Origin: Verrucomicrobiota bacterium
GTDB lineage: Bacteria; Verrucomicrobiota; Verrucomicrobiia; Opitutales; UBA2995
Direction: 5' to 3'
Length of the DNA stretch: 5,248 nucleotides
Assembly (NCBI GenBank): GCA_027297085.1
Contig: JAPUIL010000315.1
Span: 1 to 5,248 of the forward strand
Shown here: one piece after another, positions 1-5,248 of the stretch
Numbering within the stretch: the stretch's first letter is position 1
Layout: every line of letters begins with the position of its first letter
The notes under the pieces: generated by a model
What the model was told of the DNA's origin: nothing
Seen by the model: the letters and a program-made list of their open reading frames with translations, nothing else
The model's database searches: none
Program-made: the position numbers and the translations under genes

Positions 1-32
1 TCGTTAGAAATTCCTTTAGACTTTCAGACCAG

Positions 33-1730
33 TCAAGTTGAGCTGACAGCGTCCGGTCTTTTGCCTTTTTTAAAGTGAAGAATTATCGCCCAGACAAACA
101 GGAGAGCAAAAATAGTCAGACCAATATGCTTCACCGCCAGCTCTGTGCCGGGAAATTTGGCCTTATCATTCAGAATTGAGATAGCCGCACCTACCAGCGC
201 GAGAAGTACCGCAATTATCATGAGTACATTCCACCAGATACGCGAGGCTCCCTTAGGAAGTGCGTCACCCATTAGCTTCTTGTTATTCATCATAAAGAAG
301 AAAGCGATGTAGGCGATAGGCAGCAGTACCATGCCAAAACGACTGGTTGGCACAGCCAGGTAGAATTGTGCTTTGCCCGACCACAGGAACAAGGCACCTA
401 AAGCACCGGTTACTGCCGGCAGAATACAACCCAACTGGTAGAGTCTTCCGGTGGATGGTTTACCGGCCATTTCACAAACCACAAATCCACTAATAAGCAT
501 AAGAATTATTATGGTGGATACAGCCATTCCAAACACGCCAACACCAAAGAGGATTTGTGAAAATCCTGAGCCGGCCAAGTCCTCCAAGGAGTTGGCCAAA
601 GCAAACGCATCGCGTTGTATCAAGGTAGCGGCCAGAATCCGGTCTGCTTCCGGAAGGGCGCCCATTATAGCTGGAGTGGCTTCCTGACCGGAGGCAGCTA
701 GCATTTTAGTAAGGTTGCCTTCATAAGCCTCCTGAAGTTTCGGTGAAACTTCAACCATGGCATTAGCCGAATGCACCTCAATCAGGCCGGGCTCGGGGTT
801 GGCATGAAACTGGGAAGCTGCCGCGATCACCACACAACTGGTGGCAAGCAGAAAGGGTATAAAGAGTCCCGTAGCGAGGTCGAACTTGGCTAACCCAGTA
901 AAATTTTTATCCCAACCCCTTTTCATCATCGAATAGGGCAAAAGAAAGGTCATGTTGATACCTACGGCGGTGGCGGCTGCGGCAACAATACGGTCGCGCT
1001 GATCTGAAACCACTAAATCATGCCAGTATTCCGCTGCTGAGGATTCTGCAATAAGCCCTCTAAGAGAAGAAGCGGGCTCAAATATGAGGCCGGGATTCGG
1101 AACAAAACCGGCAAAAATTCTGCCCCAGGGTAATCCTTCACTACTGGTAGTGAGGACCAATACAACCAGGAAAAAACTCATCACTACCATACCAATCATC
1201 ACTTTCAGAAGAATATCGAAGATCTTATAACCTTTGGCGCTGGCGTCGTAGAGCCAAACTACAAAGACCCCTATGGCGAAGAGAAGGATCGCGCAGACAT
1301 ACTCACCGCCTGAAAAACTAAACAATCCCAAGTTTTGGCGCAACGCGGCCGTGCCCAGAGAAAACTGCGGCATGGCCCAGACCAGATTAGCCATGAGCGT
1401 GGCAACCGCCCATCCCCAACCTAGTACGGGGTTTACGTGCTTGTTTAATGAATCCAACGGCTTTTCACCGGTAGACAATGCCACATAAGCAATGGCACTC
1501 AGCATGACGATACCGAAGACCATCATCAAAGGCTGGAGCCACATAAGTTCGTAGCCTCCAATAATTCCCAGGTAAAGACTGCCAGCCAAAGAACCACCAC
1601 CTAAAGTGACAGCACCTTGCAGCCAACCGGGACCGGAAAGTTTCAGATAGGTGCGGTAGGCCGCAGCTTTACCTTGTTGTTCAGCTGCGAGAATCATCTC
1701 GCGTTGTTGATCAATATTCGAATCTGACAT
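33..1730 (-). CDS. Divergent Nramp-fold (LeuT-fold) inner-membrane transporter, substrate unknown
   Basis: A 565-residue integral membrane protein. About 12 hydrophobic segments are visible, near residues 33-57, 61-84, 103-124, 143-161, 170-194, 247-268, 285-305, 391-420, 431-452, 462-480, 498-519 and 535-553. TM1 opens with SGPGW and continues to GGYELMWLQP, which aligns with the GPGF...FGYKLLW frame of Nramp metal transporters. The metal-binding DPGN of TM1 is GGGS here (residues 44-47), and the MPHN of TM6 reads TFLL (about 261-264). The fold is therefore Nramp-like, but Mn/Fe transport should not be assumed. A hydrophilic loop of about 80 residues (306-388) lies between TM7 and TM8. The ATG at 1730 directly follows an in-frame TAG, so the start cannot lie further upstream; no Shine-Dalgarno sequence is seen. 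It would probably be annotated automatically as a divalent metal transporter. The fold is fairly secure; the substrate is unknown. Confidence 0.85.
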   Translation of the reverse strand: MSDSNIDQQREMILAAEQQGKAAAYRTYLKLSGPGWLQGAVTLGGGSLAGSLYLGIIGGYELMWLQPLMMVFGIVMLSAIAYVALSTGEKPLDSLNKHVNPVLGWGWAVATLMANLVWAMPQFSLGTAALRQNLGLFSFSGGEYVCAILLFAIGVFVVWLYDASAKGYKIFDILLKVMIGMVVMSFFLVVLVLTTSSEGLPWGRIFAGFVPNPGLIFEPASSLRGLIAESSAAEYWHDLVVSDQRDRIVAAAATAVGINMTFLLPYSMMKRGWDKNFTGLAKFDLATGLFIPFLLATSCVVIAAASQFHANPEPGLIEVHSANAMVEVSPKLQEAYEGNLTKMLAASGQEATPAIMGALPEADRILAATLIQRDAFALANSLEDLAGSGFSQILFGVGVFGMAVSTIIILMLISGFVVCEMAGKPSTGRLYQLGCILPAVTGALGALFLWSGKAQFYLAVPTSRFGMVLLPIAYIAFFFMMNNKKLMGDALPKGASRIWWNVLMIIAVLLALVGAAISILNDKAKFPGTELAVKHIGLTIFALLFVWAIILHFKKGKRPDAVSST

Positions 1731-1859
1731 CTATAGGATTGGAGTTTCTGATGGGCGGGTAGGTTTAACCATATACTGCAGTACCAACCAGTCGATGAAA
1801 GCCTTAATTTTCGGAACAATCCTGTCTAGTGCAACGGTTTGAAAAAACCATTTAGACGC
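1731..1859 (-). pseudogene. Possible C-terminal relic of a LysR-type regulator
   Basis: Reading minus from 1859 to the TAG at 1733-1731 gives 42 open codons between two stops (TAA at 1862-1860), with no credible start. The middle of the peptide, VPKIKAFIDWLV (about 1782-1817), resembles the C-terminal signature of LysR-family regulators, where a segment like PxKVRAFIDFL ends the effector-binding domain. No LysR sequence (HTH, hinge or the rest of the sensor) was found upstream in this frame or in the neighbouring frames I read, so only the tail would remain. The relic is in the same frame as the transporter start and its stop touches that ATG, as expected if a regulator gene once sat directly upstream. 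The match rests on about 12 residues, so chance similarity is possible. Confidence 0.35.
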
Positions 1860-1898
1860 TTAGCCCGGATTTCTCACCGTGAGAAATCCGGATTAGCC
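1858..1898. repeat. Near-perfect palindrome (REP-like hairpin)
   Basis: The arms CCGGATTTCTCA (1865-1876) and TGAGAAATCCGG (1880-1891) are perfect reverse complements around a 3-nt CCG loop. Weaker pairing extends the stem out to about 1858 and 1898. No T-tract follows on either strand, and the element lies between divergently transcribed genes, so it is not a standard intrinsic terminator. The compact intergenic hairpin is the shape of REP-type dispersed repeats, though an operator or a 5'-UTR structure is also possible. It sits directly against the upstream end of the LysR-like relic. No second copy occurs in the window. Confidence 0.75.
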
Positions 1899-1972
1899 AC
1901 AAAAATCCATGTTTCCACTAACCTTAGCATTGATTTTGGAATGCAGCGGGGTAAGTTGCTGACAGATTCTCC

Positions 1973-2776
1973 ATGGTTAGACGATTAGCAGCATTTTTTA
2001 TCCAACAGGTTTTCAGTGGAAAACGCGTCCTATACATTTGCGGAATGCGCCGTAGCGGAAACCACGCCTTTGTCGACTGGCTGACTAACGCCATAGAAGC
2101 CAGGAAAGTCACCTACAAGATCGAAAAAGAATTTTATCCGTTCAGAATCTCGGATTCAGGTGATACGGTCTTTCTGAACGAGGTGAATATGATTTCAGGT
2201 AAGGAATACCTTAAGATATTGATGAAACGATTTCGTCGGATCCGGGCCTGCAAGACAGTCATAATTTCCGCAGAAGATGTGGCTCCGAACTACAATAACT
2301 TTCGTATCCCCAATCCGGTGTATAGCATCTACGTGGAAAGAAGTTTACTGAACCTCATCGCAAGTCGTTTACATAATCTCAAACGATACGCGGCCGACGG
2401 AATCGGGTGGTCGAGACAGAACGTGGATCTGATTTTTTTTAACAGGATTAAATCATGGAGGGATCCATCCGGATTTCAGGTCTGGAAGTATGACGAATGG
2501 TTAAAATCGCCATCCTACAGAAAGGAATTTCTGAAATCCCTCGACCTGGAACACGACTTGGTGCCGGGTTTAAGTACGGACGGGGGCGGTTCTTCTATTA
2601 CGGAAAAGACCAAAACTCCAGTCCCCAAAGAGGCCATGACTCGATACAACCAGGTAGAGTTTCCGAAATGGATTGTGGAGCAACTGCTTTCAGATGGTAT
2701 ACGGGAACTTCTTTCGCCCACGGAACTTGAGTTTCTTAACCAGAAAACCGCTTCCGAAACGGATGGCAGTACTTAG
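1973..2776 (+). CDS. Sulfotransferase family protein (PAPS-dependent)
   Basis: A 267-residue protein predicted to transfer a sulfuryl group from PAPS to an unidentified acceptor such as a glycan or lipid. After the strand GKRVLYIC, residues 24-31 (GMRRSGNH) form the 5'-phosphosulfate-binding loop. The 3'-phosphate motif is at VERSLLNLIASR: Arg123 and Ser131 are eight residues apart, the same spacing as the Arg/Ser pair of characterised sulfotransferases. VWKYDEWL (170-177) matches the usual 'KYEDL' segment, and GGGSSIT (204-210) lies where the C-terminal PAPS-binding loop is expected. I could not assign the catalytic base or acceptor. The N-terminus is basic but has no clear signal peptide or transmembrane anchor, so the protein is probably cytoplasmic. 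ATG 1973 is the first start after an in-frame TAA (1952-1954); its ribosome-binding site is weak. It is divergent from the transporter and convergent with the next gene. Confidence 0.82.
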   Translation: MVRRLAAFFIQQVFSGKRVLYICGMRRSGNHAFVDWLTNAIEARKVTYKIEKEFYPFRISDSGDTVFLNEVNMISGKEYLKILMKRFRRIRACKTVIISAEDVAPNYNNFRIPNPVYSIYVERSLLNLIASRLHNLKRYAADGIGWSRQNVDLIFFNRIKSWRDPSGFQVWKYDEWLKSPSYRKEFLKSLDLEHDLVPGLSTDGGGSSITEKTKTPVPKEAMTRYNQVEFPKWIVEQLLSDGIRELLSPTELEFLNQKTASETDGST

Positions 2777-2846
2777 ATTCCATGAGTCGTCGAAGAACTA
2801 AGTCGCTCACATGCCATTAGTCCAGTCGTCTTGTTACTCGTTTCGT

Positions 2847-3538
2847 TCAGGTTTCTGCTTTGTCCGCTTTTAGATTCAAACTGAGGCCATCAAACTTTTC
2901 GGTGATGTAGCTAAGAAGTCCATAAATAAACAGGACTATGCCAGTCATCTCGAACAGCTCTTCCAAGGTGTAATAAGTACAATACAGCAAATTTTCTCTT
3001 CCATAAGGCACCTCATGATTGCCACTCAACATTTCAAATCCAATAGCACCACAAACGTAGATCGCGCCCGCCACAATGAAGAGAATGAGGAATCTCTTTG
3101 GGAGCCGGAAAAGAAATCTCAGGTACAAGATAGCTATAACAAGCACCGCCAATCCATAAGGAATAACCCAGGCGTAATGAAGGAGACCGTCAGTGCCTAG
3201 GGTTTCCCTTACCGGCTGTGTAAACCGTTCATGAATGACCGCTGTTTCATCGATAGCTAAAAAACAAAAGATCAAAGCAAGGCCCAACCAAGGAAGGAAG
3301 GCAGATCGCTCCAATTTATGTTTCAAAGCTATTGTCCAAAGAAGAGAAGCAAACAGGTCGAAAACAAAGTTGGAATGTTTTGTTCCTCATTTAAATCAAA
3401 CAATGGAGCCAGACCGTAAACGGAATTGTGCCCGCCCAATATTCTAAAAGAAATCACAACCACGTTTGCAACCAAAAGAAAAATGACGAATAGCACCAAC
3501 CAGAAAACAATCTGTCGAGGATTGCACTTTAGAATCAT
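2847..3538 (-). pseudogene. Frameshifted six-TM membrane protein of unknown function
   Basis: Two adjoining minus-strand frames together make one protein. The upstream part (ATG at 3538, stop TAG 3331-3329) has a TM segment and then YGLAPLFDLNEEQNIPTLFS. The downstream part (in frame to TGA 2849-2847) has four or five further TM segments with acidic or His motifs: FLAIDETAVIHE, IGFEMLSGNHE and TLEELFEMTG. From memory, these motifs occur together in single uncharacterised bacterial membrane proteins of roughly 200-240 residues. Adding one T to the T-run at 3353-3351 joins the frames as ...FSTCFASLLWTIALKHK..., giving about 230 residues. The downstream frame is closed upstream by a stop at 3389-3387, so the shift lies between about 3331 and 3360. 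A TTG at 3326 could start the second piece, and a TTG at 3547 is an alternative first start; both look less likely. This may be a decayed gene or a sequencing or assembly error. Confidence 0.72.
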
Positions 3539-3702
3539 TGGCAGCAATTTTCAGATAGCAGTCGAGTTGAAGGCGTAGGCAGAATCAATCGAATTAAATT
3601 AGAAATCTTTTGAGCGACGTCCAAGTGGCCGGGTTTCAAAATGGATGCATCAGAAAAGGATTGGCTTGCCCACTGTCAAGAGCATCGACACATATTTGAG
3701 AA

Positions 3703-4878
3703 ATGTCCGAATCCACTCCTGCATTTACGGCTCCAACCATTCGCACCCTGGACAGATGCGCGGAAGTGGCTTGGTTTTCCGCTATTTGCTCGGACGATTA
3801 TGAGTTTCTCGGAATTCCGGATGGCAAGCTCAGGAGTAGCTTTTCGCATTGCGGTGGTATAGTTAAAAAGGCCGATGACCTGGGCTACCAAAACATCCTT
3901 CTACCCTCCTCATGGATGGCGGGACAGGACGCTCTGACTTTCGCCGCGGCCATGGCACCCCAAACGAACCAAATCAATCAATTGGTGGCACTCCGGATGG
4001 GCGAAATCTGGCCGCCAATGTTGGCCAGAGCCATTTCAACTGTGGATCATGCGGCAGAGGGACGTTTCTGTATAAACATTATCTCGTCCGATTTACCGGG
4101 ACAGAAAGAAGACGGTGCCATACGCTATGGAAGAAGCCGTGAGATCATCCAGATTCTTAAAAAACTTTGGCGGGAGGACGGTCCCTTCGAATGGAACGGC
4201 GAGTATTACAAGTTCAGTCTTCCAACCACCTTACCTGCGAAACCCTATCAGCAAAATGGTGGTCCACTACTTTACTTCGGAGGCATCTCACCTCCTGCAC
4301 AGGATCTTTGCGCTGAGCATTGTGATGTTTTTCTCATGTGGCCTGAAACGGAGGAGCGACTAGCCGAGACGATGAAACAGATGTCGGAGAAAGCTGCCAG
4401 TTATGGACGCACCATCGACTTTGGTTTACGCATCCATGTCATCGTGCGCGAAACAGAAACAGAAGCCCGCACCGCTGCCGATAGACTCATTTCGAAATTG
4501 GATCCAGATAAGGGACAGGAAATCAAAGATCGCTCTCAGGACAGTAAAAGTTCTGGTGTTCTGCGGCAGGATGAGTTGCGCAAGCAGGCTGGAAACGACC
4601 TCTACCTGGAAGACCACCTGTGGTCTGGCATCGGTCTAGCCCGAAGCGGTTGCGCGAGTGCACTAGTCGGTGATCCGGCACAGGTATTAGCCAAGTTGAA
4701 CCGCTACTTGGATATGGGTATGCGGGCTTTCATTCTAAGTGGCTATCCTCACGCGGTAGAAAGCGATCTTTTTGCCAAACACGTCCTGCCTCATCTCCCA
4801 ACCGCGCGCTTAAATGATATTCAACAAAGACGCGTTTCTGATCCAGTTACACCTTTGACTACGGCTCCTCGCCTTTAG
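3703..4878 (+). CDS. ssuD: SsuD-like FMNH2-dependent alkanesulfonate monooxygenase (LLM-class flavoprotein)
   Basis: A 391-residue bacterial luciferase-like TIM-barrel protein. SsuD enzymes use reduced FMN from a partner reductase and O2 to cleave alkanesulfonates into aldehyde and sulfite for sulfur supply, in the cytoplasm. SsuD-type blocks occur in order: LGYQNILLPS (60-69), VALRMGEIWPPMLARAISTVD (split at 95-115), LLYFGG (189-194), FGLRIHVIVRETETEA (240-255), LWSGIGLARSG (307-317) and LSGYPH (345-350). Arg243, His245, Arg314 and Tyr348 keep the spacing of E. coli SsuD Arg226, His228, Arg297 and Tyr331. The active-site region Cys (Cys54 in E. coli) is absent from SSWMAGQD, and there is an N-terminal extension of about 20 residues. 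ATG 3703 is the only possible start: TGA at 3697-3699 is in frame, and no later Met precedes conserved sequence. No ssuE or ABC transporter genes are adjacent. Other sulfonate or sulfone monooxygenases of the family are possible. Confidence 0.88.
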   Translation: MSESTPAFTAPTIRTLDRCAEVAWFSAICSDDYEFLGIPDGKLRSSFSHCGGIVKKADDLGYQNILLPSSWMAGQDALTFAAAMAPQTNQINQLVALRMGEIWPPMLARAISTVDHAAEGRFCINIISSDLPGQKEDGAIRYGRSREIIQILKKLWREDGPFEWNGEYYKFSLPTTLPAKPYQQNGGPLLYFGGISPPAQDLCAEHCDVFLMWPETEERLAETMKQMSEKAASYGRTIDFGLRIHVIVRETETEARTAADRLISKLDPDKGQEIKDRSQDSKSSGVLRQDELRKQAGNDLYLEDHLWSGIGLARSGCASALVGDPAQVLAKLNRYLDMGMRAFILSGYPHAVESDLFAKHVLPHLPTARLNDIQQRRVSDPVTPLTTAPRL

Positions 4879-5248
4879 TTACGGATCCCAAGTGCCCAAC
4901 GGATCAAAAATGGCTGGCTTGATTTGGGCGGTCCACGCATCCAATTCTCTTTTAAGTTCCTTGGCGGTGGCTTTATCAGACTTGATACGGTTGTGGGATT
5001 CACCAATGTCCTGGGAAAGTTGATACAACTGGTTACCCCCTTCCGACTCCACCATTACTATAAGTTTATCCGAACCACGACGGACAGCGCTGTGCTGTTT
5101 GTCAAACATCTGCCAGAAGAGAATGTCGTGAGGAGAACCCTTTTTTATACCCGAAAGGAAAGGCAATAGATTTACGCCGTCAAGGGGGCGTTCGGGAGCG
5201 ATTTTCACACCGGTCAAAGCGACCATGGTTCCCAGAATATCCATGGAG
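4879..5248 (-). CDS. Sulfatase, C-terminal part (N-terminus beyond the window)
   Basis: The reading frame is open to the window edge, so only about the last 122 residues are seen; the Met at 5244 is internal. The peptide matches the C-terminal subdomain of formylglycine-dependent type I sulfatases: (S)MDILGTMVALTG corresponds to the usual SxDLLPTLxxLAG, followed by PLDGVNLLPFLSG, then a DILFWQ strand, AVRRGSDKLIV (the 'AVRxGxWKL' strand) and LYQLSQDIGESHN (the 'LYDLxxDPxExxN' strand). The catalytic Cys/Ser and metal ligands lie in the missing N-terminal part, so substrate class and activity cannot be judged. Such enzymes hydrolyse sulfate esters, often of polysaccharides, after export. The gene converges on the SsuD-like gene, and the two stop codons abut (TAG then TTA on the plus strand) with no spacer. 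Confidence 0.88.
   Translation of the reverse strand, partial: SMDILGTMVALTGVKIAPERPLDGVNLLPFLSGIKKGSPHDILFWQMFDKQHSAVRRGSDKLIVMVESEGGNQLYQLSQDIGESHNRIKSDKATAKELKRELDAWTAQIKPAIFDPLGTWDP
4894..4929 (+). terminator. Weak hairpin just past the SsuD-like stop, inside the sulfatase CDS
   Basis: GCCCAA (4894-4899) pairs with TTGGGC (4924-4929) and ATCAA (4903-4907) pairs with TTGAT (4919-4923), with a 3-nt bulge and an 11-nt loop. It starts 16 nt after the SsuD-like stop codon. No U-tract follows directly, so it is at best an atypical terminator or an RNA-end-stabilising structure. It is also constrained by coding for the end of the sulfatase, and chance pairing is quite possible. Confidence 0.2.

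Noticed and set aside
1774..1783. Perfect 10-bp palindrome TACTGCAGTA upstream of the transporter as an operator
   Set aside because: It is short, single-copy here and falls within the LysR-like relic frame; palindromes of this length arise by chance.
1924..2112. Minus-strand open frame of 62 codons overlapping the sulfotransferase start
   Set aside because: It is antisense to a well-supported gene, without family resemblance or a ribosome-binding site.
2785..2830. Three AGTCG(T/C)-like direct repeats in the convergent gap (near 2785, 2801 and 2824)
   Set aside because: They are only 5-7 bases long and unevenly spaced, with no clear function.
2777..2846. Bidirectional terminator between the sulfotransferase and membrane-protein genes
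   Set aside because: I could find no stem longer than about 4-5 bp and no flanking T/A tract.
3539..3702. Promoter boxes (TTGAAG near 3567 with AT-rich sequence near 3592-3600; TTGAGC at 3610 with CAAAAT at 3637)
   Set aside because: Spacings of 19-22 bp and weak matches do not support a sigma-70 promoter call.
3641..3862. Plus-strand open frame of 73 codons overlapping the start of the SsuD-like gene
   Set aside because: It lies mostly within the SsuD-like coding sequence in another frame and resembles no protein I know; it is likely a shadow.
1..5248. CRISPR array, tRNA, rRNA, insertion sequence or riboswitch
   Set aside because: No spaced direct repeats, cloverleaf, transposase motif or terminal inverted repeats were seen on either strand.

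Overview
This 5.2-kb bacterial window has moderate GC (roughly 45-50% by eye). The gene mix is typical of marine or particle-associated heterotrophs with many sulfatases: a formylglycine-sulfatase-type C-terminus, a sulfotransferase, an SsuD-type flavin monooxygenase and a divergent Nramp-fold transporter. A Planctomycetota/Verrucomicrobiota-like source would fit, but that is an impression from gene content, not a phylogenetic result. None of the four visible start codons has a strong Shine-Dalgarno sequence.

Layout, left to right. (1) 33-1730, minus: a 12-TM Nramp/LeuT-fold transporter that lacks the usual metal-binding residues. (2) 1731-1972: a gap between divergent genes. It holds what looks like the last ~40 codons of a decayed LysR-type regulator (minus) and, at its upstream edge, a near-perfect 12-bp-stem palindrome. 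(3) 1973-2776, plus: a PAPS-type sulfotransferase. (4) 2777-2846: a short convergent gap with no convincing terminator. (5) 2847-3538, minus: a six-TM membrane protein of unknown function, split into two reading frames by an apparent single-base frameshift near 3351-3353. (6) 3539-3702: a divergent gap with no site I can support. (7) 3703-4878, plus: an SsuD-like, FMNH2-dependent alkanesulfonate monooxygenase. (8) 4879-5248, minus: the C-terminal part of a sulfatase whose N-terminus lies beyond the window. Its stop codon abuts the SsuD-like stop with no intervening base.

Functional reading. Three of the five genes handle oxidised sulfur: sulfate ester formation, sulfonate C-S cleavage and sulfate ester hydrolysis. 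They alternate in strand and so are not one operon; the theme may reflect a genome generally rich in such genes rather than a single pathway. I see no decisive evidence for a new multi-gene system. The observations most worth following are the Nramp-fold transporter without its metal site, the frameshifted membrane gene, and the palindrome at the boundary of the LysR relic.
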